Below the pieces are notes generated by a model, which searched no databases, was not told where the DNA came from, and was given only the letters and a program-made list of their open reading frames with translations. The position numbers and the translations under genes are program-made. Shown piece after piece: positions 34,279 through 42,070 of a stretch of 64,000 nucleotides of DNA (its first letter is position 1; each line of letters begins with the position of its first letter). The stretch spans positions 1,798,001 through 1,862,000 of the forward strand of contig NZ_LOAJ01000001.1 of assembly GCF_001542905.1 (NCBI RefSeq), written 5' to 3'. Source of the DNA: Halorubrum aethiopicum. Its GTDB lineage: Archaea; Halobacteriota; Halobacteria; Halobacteriales; Haloferacaceae.

Positions 34279-34553
34279 AGTTCTCGATCGATGTTGCTGT
34301 AGATCTGCTGTCCCAGGTACGCCAGGAACACCACGCCGGCGGCGACCACGGCCCATTCGCCCGCGTTCGACGGCGGGAGGACCTGTGGAAGCGTCAACGC
34401 GGACAGTGAGATCACCGAGAACAGCTGCGGCCCCGACGCGATGAGCGCGTCCGTCAGCGCCCACACGACCTCGGGGTTCAGCAGCGCGGCGATCCCGCTC
34501 AGTCCCGCGGTGAGCTGGGCGAGCGGATCCTCTGCGAGTTCTTTCAGTGTCAT
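34275..34553 (-). CDS. Small membrane protein (92 aa)
   Basis: Helical start (MTLKELAEDPLAQLTAGLSG), a central hydrophobic stretch (ALIASGPQLFSVISLSALTL) and a C-terminal membrane segment (AVVAAGVVFLAYLGQQI). Overlaps the preceding gene by four bases. Confidence 0.6.
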   Translation of the reverse strand: MTLKELAEDPLAQLTAGLSGIAALLNPEVVWALTDALIASGPQLFSVISLSALTLPQVLPPSNAGEWAVVAAGVVFLAYLGQQIYSNIDREL

Positions 34554-35047
34554 TCTGTGAGCCCTCCGAGCTGGAGGAGGTCGGCGACCACGTACACGAT
34601 CCGTCGGAAGACGACCAGCGCGACGACGATCTCGGTGGTGACGACCACGGTCACGACGATCGGCGAGAACGGACCGGCCGCTCCCGCCGCCTCGAAAATG
34701 CCGCCGTTGATCGTCCGTACCGTCGAGATCAGCGCGTCTCCGAGCGACGCCCCGACTCCGCCGATGTCGCCGGCGATCGCCACCGGAATGTCCGCGATCC
34801 CGAGCGTCTCGCCCGGTGCGTCGAACCGTGCCGGCTGCGATCCACCGAAGATCAGCAGCACGGTGTCGATGAACTGGGAAACGACGCCGAACGCGCCCTC
34901 GAGCAGCGTCGTCAGTACCGCACCGAGGATGAATCGCCGAGGATCGCTGGCGAAGTCGACGATCAGGCCGACGAAGTCGGCCAGCGGCTTCAGATCGAAT
35001 ATCCAGGTCGGAAGCGGTGACCCGCCGTCACCTCCTTGCGCGGACAT
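34550..35047 (-). CDS. Membrane protein, paralogue group A (165 aa)
   Basis: Start at ATG 35047 (MSAQGGDGGSPLPTWIFDLK), overlapping the previous stop; a longer upstream frame is arginine-rich shadow. It has amphipathic or hydrophobic helices in the first half (DFVGLIVDFASDPRRFILGA), a Gly-rich middle (IAGDIGGVGASLGDALISTV) and a C-terminal segment starting GPFSPIVVTVVVTTEIVV. The order of elements is the same as in the 153- and 163-residue neighbours, so the three are probably duplicated copies. Confidence 0.65.
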   Translation of the reverse strand: MSAQGGDGGSPLPTWIFDLKPLADFVGLIVDFASDPRRFILGAVLTTLLEGAFGVVSQFIDTVLLIFGGSQPARFDAPGETLGIADIPVAIAGDIGGVGASLGDALISTVRTINGGIFEAAGAAGPFSPIVVTVVVTTEIVVALVVFRRIVYVVADLLQLGGLTE

Positions 35048-35508
35048 CACGACACCTCCCGGATGCGGTCGATCCCGCGTCCCATCACCCAGAACGAGCC
35101 GACGACGACGCCGATCCCGATAGGATACGCGAGCGGGCCGAACTGCGTCAGCGAGAACGACCACGCACCGCGGATCGCCGCGATACCACTCCCGAAGATG
35201 ACGTCGATCAGGCCGTCGAACTCCTGCTCGAAGCCGCCGACCGCGTTCGGGTTGTTGACGAACTCCGTACCGCCGGCGAGGAAGCCGCGGACCCCGTCGA
35301 CGATTCCCGTGTAGGCCTCGGTCAGCCCGCTGATGATCGTGTTCGCACCCAGCGCGACCACGAACACGATCGAGCCGGCGATCGCTCTCCCGACGCGCCC
35401 GGCGTCGATCCCGGACGCCAGCCCGAAGCTGACGCCGTCGATCGACTCGGTCCCAGTGAGGAACGACTCCTCTTGGTCATCCGTCAGCACGTCGTCGCCG
35501 TCAGCCAC
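35047..35508 (-). CDS. Membrane protein, paralogue group A (153 aa)
   Basis: Starts at GTG 35508. An acidic N-terminus is followed by a hydrophobic helix (IAGSIVFVVALGANTIISGL) and a C-terminal segment, LTQFGPLAYPIGIGVVVGSF, ending WVMGRGIDRIREVS. The last segment is strikingly like that of the 163-residue neighbour. Envelope or virion membrane protein by context. Confidence 0.65.
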   Translation of the reverse strand: MADGDDVLTDDQEESFLTGTESIDGVSFGLASGIDAGRVGRAIAGSIVFVVALGANTIISGLTEAYTGIVDGVRGFLAGGTEFVNNPNAVGGFEQEFDGLIDVIFGSGIAAIRGAWSFSLTQFGPLAYPIGIGVVVGSFWVMGRGIDRIREVS

Positions 35509-35554
35509 CGCTCACCACCCCCGCATGCGGGTTGGGTCGCGATGGCTCGAGCAT
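35501..35554 (-). CDS. Possible 17-aa coupling ORF
   Basis: ATG 35554 overlaps the previous stop (ATGA), and the stop at 35501 overlaps the next GTG start region. The product (MLEPSRPNPHAGVVSGG) has no features. Probably maintains translational coupling. Confidence 0.25.
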   Translation of the reverse strand: MLEPSRPNPHAGVVSGG

Positions 35555-36045
35555 CAGTTCTCGTCCTCCTCTCCGTCTTCGGTGACCCCGACGTCGATCG
35601 GTCCGATCGCGGGGATGTCGGGGAACCCAGGGATCGCGAGCGTGTCACTCGTGTCCTCCTGCTGGAGGTACGTCGAGATCAGCCAGAACGAGCCCAGCAC
35701 CACGCCGGTACCTGCGATCAGCGCGAACGGTCCGAACTGTGCGCTGATCGATGTCGCCGATGTCTCGGCGGTTGCCGAGATGATACCGAGCGGCTCGAGG
35801 ATGGTCGCGTCGATGAACTGACCGATAGCGGCCGTGATCGCGTCGAGCGGTGCGACGACCAGCCCGATGATGCTCTGGATCAGGTTGATCCCGCCGGTCG
35901 CGACCGACACGAGCGTGCCGAAGATAGCGCCCTGGAGCAGCGTTCCGAGCGTTCCGTCGGCGTTGAGATACCCGATGGTGCCCGTCAGCACCGTGTTCGG
36001 GCTCGGATCGTCTCCGGACGGCAGCTCGTCGGCTGCGGACGACAT
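35554..36045 (-). CDS. Membrane protein, paralogue group A (163 aa)
   Basis: Acidic start (MSSAADELPSGDDPSPN), a first hydrophobic region (TLLQGAIFGTLVSVATGGIN), LVVAPLDAITAAIGQFID, then ISAQFGPFALIAGTGVVLGS leading to FWLISTYLQQ and an acidic tail. It matches the 153- and 60-residue proteins in the last segment and the 60-residue protein also in the APLD/APIE helix. Overlaps neighbours on both sides. Confidence 0.65.
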   Translation of the reverse strand: MSSAADELPSGDDPSPNTVLTGTIGYLNADGTLGTLLQGAIFGTLVSVATGGINLIQSIIGLVVAPLDAITAAIGQFIDATILEPLGIISATAETSATSISAQFGPFALIAGTGVVLGSFWLISTYLQQEDTSDTLAIPGFPDIPAIGPIDVGVTEDGEEDEN

Positions 36046-37499
36046 TACGACCCTCCACCGCCGCTGAACAGGCGGAACCCGACGAAGCCGGTGATCGAAC
36101 TGACGATCAGGCCGGGGACCGACAGGAGCCAGCTGATGATCCCGCCATCACCCGACGACATGACCGCCGCCCCGCCGCCCGAGGCCGCGCTCTGGATCGC
36201 CGAGACCTCGTCGTTCGTGAGCACGACGTCGTAGCTCACGACGTACGCAGTCCCTGGCGAGACGGTCGAGTCGAGCGTGATCTCGGTCGACCCGTCGTAG
36301 CTGCTCGCGACCGACGTGTAGTCGATCTCCGAGAACTCCGTGTCGTCGCTTCCCTCGGCGATCTCGACCGCCTTGTAGCGCTCCGAGGGAAGGTTCGGCT
36401 CGTCGACGAACTCCGGACCCGAGTAGCTCAGATCGAACGCGGTCGGCAGTTCGAGCCGGAACGCGATCTCGCCGAGCTGGTCCCACTGCGGGTAGTCGCT
36501 GGTCGGGCCGAACTCTGCGGACACGTCCTCGTCGTCGGTGATGTCGGACGCCTGGAAGACCGCGTCGACGGTGACGCCGTAGATCGTCGCGTCCGACATG
36601 ACCTCGTCGAACGTGTCCATGCCGGTTACGGAGTAGGAACCGCGCGGCTCAGTGATCGTCACGGTCTCGAGCTCGTCGTCATCGTCCGTGTCCTCGAGGC
36701 GCTCACCGAAAGTGAGAGCGCGCGTCCGCTCCGCGTCGAGGACGGAAACGTCCACGTCGGCGTCGCCGGAGATCGTGATCTCCTCGGTTGAGCCGAAGGA
36801 GCCGTCTCCAGTGCCTGCGACGGTGAGGTCGCCGACCTGCTGCTGGAGGACCTTCCCCTCGCCCGTGGAATTCGCGAGAACGCTGTCGTCGCTCGCGGAC
36901 GCCGCGGAGTCGTAGAGCGTGATCTCGACGTAGTCGCCGTCACCGTCGGTCAGCTGGAGCGTCGGGGTGCCCGACGCCGAATTGATGTCGGCGGCGATCG
37001 TGAGGTACGACTTCTCGCCGTCGTTCACCGAGAAGTTCGAGTAGGTCGCCGAGTCGGAGCTCGCCGAGCCGGCGTAGTTGAGCGCGTCGACGCCCGGCGC
37101 GGTCGACGACTCGCTCACGGTCGCTCCCGAGGTGGTCCACTCGCTCGAGTCGAGCGCGGACGCCGAGTTGTCCGAGCCCTCGTCGTTCTTCCGCGGGGAC
37201 TCGTTGCGGTCCGCGAAGTCGATGTTCGTCGCGGTCAGCGTAATCGGGTTGTCGTTCGACTCGTTCACCGAGGCCGGCAGAGTGGCCGGGTGGCCGGCAT
37301 CGTCGTAGTACTCGACGGCCGTGTCGAAGTCAGCGTTCGACCACTCGTCGATCGTGACCTCGGTCGCGATCTCCGGGTTCGGCGTTTTGGTGTCCTCTCC
37401 CCAGCCGATCCCGCCTGCGGCCATGATGGGCGTCGCGACCATCGACGAGAGCACGGCGAGCGCGATCAGCGCCGCGAGTCCGGTTTTCTTGATGTTCAT
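36045..37499 (-). CDS. Exported, C-terminally anchored surface protein (484 aa), spike-like
   Basis: Signal peptide (MNIKKTGLAALIALAVLSSM ... AAGG, about 1-30), a ~410-residue acidic beta-rich ectodomain with NES/NFS glycosylation-type sequons, and a C-terminal membrane anchor (GIISWLLSVPGLIVSSITGF) ending in Gly/Ser. This is the architecture of pleolipovirus spike proteins and of some plasmid-vesicle proteins. No sequence identity to a named spike can be claimed from here. It is the first large gene of the envelope operon and overlaps both neighbours. Confidence 0.7.
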   Translation of the reverse strand: MNIKKTGLAALIALAVLSSMVATPIMAAGGIGWGEDTKTPNPEIATEVTIDEWSNADFDTAVEYYDDAGHPATLPASVNESNDNPITLTATNIDFADRNESPRKNDEGSDNSASALDSSEWTTSGATVSESSTAPGVDALNYAGSASSDSATYSNFSVNDGEKSYLTIAADINSASGTPTLQLTDGDGDYVEITLYDSAASASDDSVLANSTGEGKVLQQQVGDLTVAGTGDGSFGSTEEITISGDADVDVSVLDAERTRALTFGERLEDTDDDDELETVTITEPRGSYSVTGMDTFDEVMSDATIYGVTVDAVFQASDITDDEDVSAEFGPTSDYPQWDQLGEIAFRLELPTAFDLSYSGPEFVDEPNLPSERYKAVEIAEGSDDTEFSEIDYTSVASSYDGSTEITLDSTVSPGTAYVVSYDVVLTNDEVSAIQSAASGGGAAVMSSGDGGIISWLLSVPGLIVSSITGFVGFRLFSGGGGS

Positions 37500-37660
37500 A
37501 CGACTCCTCCGTAGCTACCGCTTTCCATTCGTGTCATGAGTTTCTGAAAACAGCCGTGTTCGACCGCCAGTTCCTCGTCGATCGGGTGGTTCGCGCGGAA
37601 CTTCTCGAGGTAGTCGGCGAACGCCTCGCCGACCACGATCCCGTCAGGGAGACGGCTCAC
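37496..37660 (-). CDS. Small soluble protein ahead of the spike-like gene (54 aa)
   Basis: GTG 37660 to TGA 37496; the stop overlaps the ATG of the 484-residue gene. The product, MSRLPDGIVVGEAFADYLEK followed by FRANHPIDEELAVEHGCFQK, is a compact helical acidic protein. A further 11-codon frame overlaps its start. Likely regulatory or assembly-related; unrecognised. Confidence 0.6.
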   Translation of the reverse strand: MSRLPDGIVVGEAFADYLEKFRANHPIDEELAVEHGCFQKLMTRMESGSYGGVV

Positions 37661-37688
37661 TCGCCGGTCCCCCAGATGCGGGTGGGGA

Positions 37689-37778
37689 TCACGCGTTGCC
37701 CCCGTGGTTCCGCCAGTCGGTCCACCGTTTCGGCTCGCCGTCGGGCTCTTTTCTGGAGCCCTCGTCGTCTTCGGTCAT
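37689..37778 (-). CDS. Possible first gene of the envelope operon (29 aa)
   Basis: ATG 37778 opens MTEDDEGSRKEPDGEPKRWT, then DWRNHGGNA, ending at 37689, where an 11-codon GTG frame overlaps and leads into the 54-residue gene. The codons are GC-rich like the rest of the operon. Translation is plausible but unproven. Confidence 0.4.
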   Translation of the reverse strand: MTEDDEGSRKEPDGEPKRWTDWRNHGGNA

Positions 37779-37790
37779 GCCTTTGACAGC

Positions 37791-37812
37791 CGGTCCGACA
37801 CTCGGTCCGACA
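37791..37812. promoter_or_regulatory. Tandem direct repeat in the divergent promoter region
   Basis: CGGTCCGACA occurs twice (37791-37800 and 37803-37812), two bases apart, between the envelope operon and the divergent AbrB-like gene. One-turn spacing fits a dimeric or tandem binding site, perhaps for the AbrB-like product. Confidence 0.4.
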
Positions 37813-37926
37813 TCCGAACGTCGCCGCCGCCTCGCCTAAATCACAGAAATTTGGGAGGTTTCAGAGAGGATCTCCGAGATTCCGTCGGTTCTATCGATTT
37901 ATTACGCGAGAATCAGGAGAGAGGCC

Positions 37927-38112
37927 ATGGGAATCCAGGACCGGTTCGCCGACTGTCGGACCGCTCAGGAAGGAGACGGCAGCGTCACGGTGACGATCCC
38001 GCGACCGATCGCGGAGGAGTGGGAGATCGAACAGGGAGATCAGATCCCGTTCTTCGCCGAAGAGGGCTCGGATACGGCGGAGATCCGTCGACCTGGTACA
38101 TCGTCCAATTAA
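37927..38112 (+). CDS. AbrB/SpoVT-like small DNA-binding protein (61 aa)
   Basis: MGIQDRFADCRTAQEGDGSV, then TVTIPRPIAEEWEIEQGDQI has the AbrB swapped-hairpin pattern (strand, IPRxIAEEWxIExGD). ATG 37927 follows a ribosome binding site (GGAGAG) and a TATA-like TTTATTAC. Divergent from the envelope operon, so it may be its regulator. The C-terminus (RRPGTSSN) ends right at a dispersed repeat, so the native tail may have been lost. Confidence 0.6.
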   Translation: MGIQDRFADCRTAQEGDGSVTVTIPRPIAEEWEIEQGDQIPFFAEEGSDTAEIRRPGTSSN

Positions 38113-38123
38113 TGGAGATTTTT

Positions 38124-38180
38124 GGATCTGTCGAAATTATTTGAAACTGATAGGAAGTGTTTGCTGAATACAGCGCGCGA
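38124..38180. repeat. Dispersed IS-end-like repeat at the right edge of the element
   Basis: GGATCTGTCGAAATTATTTG, then GAAACTGATAGG and TTGCTGAATACAGCGCG. It combines the two words seen elsewhere: the (GG)CTCTGT(T)GAAAT type end and the GCTGAATACAG type end (also at 44480 and 53008). Confidence 0.4.
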
Positions 38181-38248
38181 ATCGGCCAGACACAGTTGCC
38201 AAAGAGAGCCAAGAGCACGGAGTTATGGTAGTTGTTCCTCAGGCTCTG

Positions 38249-38719
38249 TTAGGATCGTTCCTCGAGCGGCTTGTGATAGAGACCAAACCCTATTATCGCA
38301 GACAGACATGCGAAGACGTTCCCTTGCCACGGAGGGTTCGCAGGCGTGGTCTGAAGCACGGTGAGTGTTGCCCACAGGTTGGGAAGATAGAATAGCAGAA
38401 TGGTCATAGGGATAGCATAAAGAACCCACTTACGGTCGTTCCGGAACGGAAATACTAACAACAGCACAAGGACCACACCGACTGTGAACCATCCACCGCC
38501 GGCGACGGTCATCAGCGCCGAAATCAGAACCTGATTCGCGGCTTCGACCACGTTCCAACTCTTCCCGATTACGTCCGCGTGATACGGCATAAACGACTGT
38601 TTGAACAGATAAACACCTCCTAGAATTAGGCTTACCACAGCTGTCATACCATACGAGAGTGCCGCAGCTCTCTTCCGTAGTTTCGCACCGATCCGCAAGC
38701 CCAGTACCTCGACAGCCAT
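38249..38719 (-). CDS. Four-segment membrane protein (156 aa)
   Basis: Basic start (GLRIGAKLRKRAAALSYGM), hydrophobic segments at about 20-38, 64-92, 98-115 and 134-148, and a short basic/acidic end. Probably cytoplasmic-membrane; no transport motif is visible. It has host-like codon use and heads a run of minus-strand single genes (38.2-39.8 kb) unlike the neighbouring element. Confidence 0.65.
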   Translation of the reverse strand: MAVEVLGLRIGAKLRKRAAALSYGMTAVVSLILGGVYLFKQSFMPYHADVIGKSWNVVEAANQVLISALMTVAGGGWFTVGVVLVLLLVFPFRNDRKWVLYAIPMTILLFYLPNLWATLTVLQTTPANPPWQGNVFACLSAIIGFGLYHKPLEERS

Positions 38720-38891
38720 TATCGATTACCCTCTGTAATGGGTTGTCCCGCTACCGTGGTTGGACTGCCAAGGGTCCGGTCCGTTCCGCAGGTCGTGAGC
38801 GGGGCCGCGACCTCGGGCCACGGGGGACTCCAGTGTCCAAACTGTGTAACTCGTTTGTAATATTGAGTGGGCTTTCGGAGTACTGGCACTG

Positions 38892-39470
38892 TTAATCCAC
38901 TCTCGGTGTGGCCGCCGTACCATCTTCTGCTGACTGTTGGAGTGGCGAGTCGGTCCCATCAGTATGTCCGATTCGGCCGGCTGCCGTATTCCGCTGGTCC
39001 GACGCTGGAACGATCTCAGTGTCGTCGCAAGCTCCCAAACCGTGCGGCGGCATGTTGTTATACACTGTTTCGTACTCATCAGGGTCGATCACGTAGGTCT
39101 CGTGCCAGATCCCGACTGCGGCGTCCTCTTTTGTCCCGTCCTCGTAGTACTCTTGCCAGGCGGATAGATGTAGATAATCGCTGTCGCGCGCGTAATCGCG
39201 AAGAGCATCAAAGGAATCCCAGTACTGGATGAACCCGAGGTTTCGGATCCCTGGTCCAACGACGGTCCGGCTTCCGAGGAGACCTGACTCTGGATCCGAA
39301 GCGAGCTCTCGGACCATCCGAGGTGCGATCAAAACGATCGGCAGCCATCGGTGAAATTTCCAAAATGTGTTGATACGAACGCCGATATGGAACACGACGA
39401 ACTCCTCGGACCGGTCTGCCGCGACTTTCTGTTCTATCGGGATCGAGCCTGGATTATCGTTGTTAGACAT
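38892..39470 (-). CDS. DUF4188 protein (ferredoxin-like, oxygenase/dehydratase-related)
   Basis: 192 residues. FVVFHIGVRINTFWKFHRWL, MVRELASDPESGLLG and FIQYWDSFDALRDYARD match DUF4188, a dimeric alpha-beta-barrel family related to phenylacetaldoxime dehydratase and monooxygenase-like proteins. Reaction unknown. The C-terminal ~40 residues are a low-complexity tail. It is followed upstream (39492) by a DUF2798 membrane protein gene. Confidence 0.8.
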   Translation of the reverse strand: MSNNDNPGSIPIEQKVAADRSEEFVVFHIGVRINTFWKFHRWLPIVLIAPRMVRELASDPESGLLGSRTVVGPGIRNLGFIQYWDSFDALRDYARDSDYLHLSAWQEYYEDGTKEDAAVGIWHETYVIDPDEYETVYNNMPPHGLGACDDTEIVPASDQRNTAAGRIGHTDGTDSPLQQSAEDGTAATPRVD

Positions 39471-39491
39471 TCGTGCGATCCGTGAACCGTC

Positions 39492-39770
39492 TTACTCAGT
39501 CTTCGACTTACTACCGATCGCCTGCTGGGACTCGCCGGTAGCCAATAGAAACAGCCGATCTACAATCGTGTTCACGACAGGGAAAAACACGACAGCTGCC
39601 GGCCACGCAACGATAAACGCGATCGTGGCCGTCTGTAGCCAGGCACCAACGAATCCCGGCCCGATTCCATCAAGCAGTACTCTTAGCGCCAGTGCGATGG
39701 TGAGACTCATGAAGAACGCCATCAAACCAGCCGTTGCCACGTTCCGAACGATCTTTCGACGCGCTACCAT
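39492..39770 (-). CDS. DUF2798 two-segment membrane protein
   Basis: 92 residues: RRKIVRNVATAGLMAFFMSL, then a second membrane segment ending AWPAAVVFFPVVNTIVDRL. Basic N-terminus and the phrase PxVxxxVxxL are typical of DUF2798. It is 21 bases from the DUF4188 gene, same strand, so probably co-transcribed. Function unknown. Confidence 0.75.
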   Translation of the reverse strand: MVARRKIVRNVATAGLMAFFMSLTIALALRVLLDGIGPGFVGAWLQTATIAFIVAWPAAVVFFPVVNTIVDRLFLLATGESQQAIGSKSKTE

Positions 39771-39921
39771 ACTTTACCCACGAGGTTGTCTCCCCTGTGA
39801 GAGAGCTCTTGTAGTCCGTTATCGATCCAGTTACTGCTCGAATCCTTCTGTACCTGGGCTTCAGACATTGCGTTATTGTATAGGGAATACTCCTCTAATG
39901 GGGTTTTCACTAGAAAAGTAA

Positions 39922-40311
39922 GGTTCTCAATCCAATATACTCGAAAATCAAACCCATTTCGTGGACCGCTCTATCCCTGAACGGTGAGACCGAAAATTGC
40001 TTTTCAGGGTTGTTTCCCCGCAATTCGCCAGAACAGGCAGTTAGTGCTACCCAGAGATCGTCTCACAGAAGTGGGGGCAGATTCCGTGCCTGACTCCCCA
40101 CTAAAAGATCACGACTTTTTTGATTTGAATATCTAATTCATGTAGTGGCTAACCTCGATTTTACAGTGAAAAATGAAGTGAACCATCACAACGTAGTCTT
40201 TGCTGTGAGAGATTTAATGATCACAAGACTAAGATCATCTCTCGTCCGTGACAGACAGTGGAAGCGTGATCGCCAACACCGAACACTCCAACTCTTGCTG
40301 GATGGTCTGAT
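39922..40311. other. Non-coding stretch with two hairpins
   Basis: No convincing gene. CCCTGA (39975) pairs with TCAGGG (40004-40009). AGTGGGG (40070-40076) pairs with CCCCACT (40096-40102), and AAAAGATCACGACTTTTTTG follows, which could terminate transcription. The last ~40 bases are the leader of the hydrolase gene. Confidence 0.35.
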
Positions 40312-41139
40312 ATGAAGGTCACAATTCTGGCCGATAACACGGTCGCAACGGGGATTCCGAAAGGCCTCCGTGGCGAGTGGGGATTCGCAGCCGGAATCGA
40401 CGACGTGCTGTTCGACACCGGCCAGTCCACCGCCGCCCTCAACAACGCACGGCTGCTCGACATCAGCACCGACTTCGACGACATCGTATTGAGCCACGCG
40501 CACTACGATCACACTAAAGGGCTCGAGCCGTTCCTTGACCCGCATGAGAGGCCGACCGTTTACTGCCATCCTGATATCTGGAACGCTCGATTCATTCGAG
40601 AACCGGCGGACGGGAGGACTTTGAACGAACCGATTCACATTGGAGTTCCCTATTCTCGTGCGGAAGTGGAAACAGGCGCTGAAATAGTCGAACACCGCGA
40701 CCCTGTGGAGGTGAGCGACGGAGTGTTCGCACTCGGTGAAGTTCCCCGACTCCACGCTGATAATCCCGTCCACCTGCGCGAGGAAGACGGTGAGCTGGTC
40801 AAGGATTCAGTGCCCGACGATCAATCGGTCGCAGTCAAAACGACCGATGGGACGGCGCTCGTGCTCGGATGCTGTCACGCAGGCCTTCAAAATACCATCG
40901 AACATGCTGAAACGGTCACTGGCCAGGAAGTCCGTTACGTCATCGGCGGAACACATCTCGTCGCCCGTGACGCCGACGAAATCCACGAACTAGCGGATTG
41001 GCTAGACGGCAAACTCGACGTGTTCGCCGGGACGCACTGTACCGGTTTCCAAGCCGAGAAGATCTTCTCGGAACGGCTCCCTGGTCCATTCCGCTCTGTC
41101 GGTGTCGGGAGTTCGATTGAATTGCCGCCGAAGATCTGA
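40312..41139 (+). CDS. Metallo-beta-lactamase fold hydrolase (DHPS-like subfamily)
   Basis: 275 residues. The metal-binding motif LSHAHYDHTKGLEPF is at about residues 61-75. Later ligands are in LGCCHAGLQNTIEH and the His pair in GGTHLVARD / GTHCTGFQA. The start MKVTILADNTVATGIPKGLR matches the subfamily annotated as 7,8-dihydropterin-6-methyl-4-aminobenzene 5'-phosphate synthase-like, found in many archaea. The true substrate is uncertain. Single gene next to a TRASH regulator in convergent orientation. Confidence 0.8.
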   Translation: MKVTILADNTVATGIPKGLRGEWGFAAGIDDVLFDTGQSTAALNNARLLDISTDFDDIVLSHAHYDHTKGLEPFLDPHERPTVYCHPDIWNARFIREPADGRTLNEPIHIGVPYSRAEVETGAEIVEHRDPVEVSDGVFALGEVPRLHADNPVHLREEDGELVKDSVPDDQSVAVKTTDGTALVLGCCHAGLQNTIEHAETVTGQEVRYVIGGTHLVARDADEIHELADWLDGKLDVFAGTHCTGFQAEKIFSERLPGPFRSVGVGSSIELPPKI

Positions 41140-41361
41140 CGCCGCTCATATGTTCAGCTCCGCAGTCTGGTCGTTCCGGTGGCTTGCTGGTCGGTTGGCT
41201 GAATTGAGCCAGTGTAAGTATCATCAGGAACTACCGTGGACTGCGGATCGTTGATCTCACAGGTAGTTGAAAGACAGATCCTTGAAGAGATTGTCGGATT
41301 ATATGCTGTCACGATACTATATCTAGAATGCTGACGTCCCGTAACTTGGATCTCGAACCAC

Positions 41362-41949
41362 TCAGACACCTTCTTTGAGTTGGTTCAACTGGTCTTTGAA
41401 TTGGTGCTGGCAGGTGGAACAACAGAAGTGATACATACGGTCGTCTATCCATTCGGACTCTCCCTCGCTATCGACGGTGTTTCCACATTCCACGCAAGTG
41501 AGTGCAAAATCCGTCCCGTCGATCGAGGGTTGCCATTCAATCTCGTCGATGAGAGTCACGGTGTATTCGGTGTTCTCAGCTGGTTTGAGAAGGCCGCGAA
41601 TCCACGGATTAACGTTGTGTACCTCTACTCGAGCGTTAAACCAGAGTTCCCCACCGGCAGTGACCATCACGTGTTCCACCGCGTCGGATTCGTCAAGACG
41701 GGCCCGGAGTTGGTCGAATGAGTCTCCCGGATTGAGCTGGACGAAAACCTGTGCGCCGGCTTTGAGTTGTGTTCGGTCGATATCGACAGTGAATCGGTTG
41801 ATAACCCCCGCCTCCTGTAACCGGTCGATACGGTCGGCTACGGCAGGGCCGGACATGTCCACTTCCTCGGCGATGTCGGTAATCGTTCGACGGGCATTGT
41901 GACTGAGGAGCCGCAGAATTTCGATGTCAGTCTCGTCTAGGGATGCCAT
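41362..41949 (-). CDS. Lrp/AsnC-type regulator with C-terminal TRASH metal-sensing domain
   Basis: 195 residues. The N-terminal Lrp/AsnC helix-turn-helix (DETDIEILRLLSHNARRTIT, DMSGPAVADRIDRLQ) is followed by a ligand-binding alpha-beta domain (about 60-140). The C-terminal TRASH motif has Cys in LTCVECGN and FCCSTCQHQF. The closest described type is the Halobacterium Lrp-TRASH regulator of copper efflux, so metal sensing (Cu or Hg) is likely. It is divergent from the ABC-2 exporter genes, which may be its target; no metal ATPase is nearby. Confidence 0.85.
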   Translation of the reverse strand: MASLDETDIEILRLLSHNARRTITDIAEEVDMSGPAVADRIDRLQEAGVINRFTVDIDRTQLKAGAQVFVQLNPGDSFDQLRARLDESDAVEHVMVTAGGELWFNARVEVHNVNPWIRGLLKPAENTEYTVTLIDEIEWQPSIDGTDFALTCVECGNTVDSEGESEWIDDRMYHFCCSTCQHQFKDQLNQLKEGV

Positions 41950-42070
41950 GCCTGATATAAAAATCGAGGGGAGAAATAATCTCTGGTTAGAATATATAGA
42001 TTCTCACTCATGTCTCCTATCTTTTCTAGTGAAAATCGCATTGAATCATAGACCCTATTGTATACACGTG

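Noticed and set aside
35017-36234. 405-codon open frame on the plus strand
   Set aside because: Arg/Asp-rich composition without domains; it is antisense to three convincing membrane protein genes.
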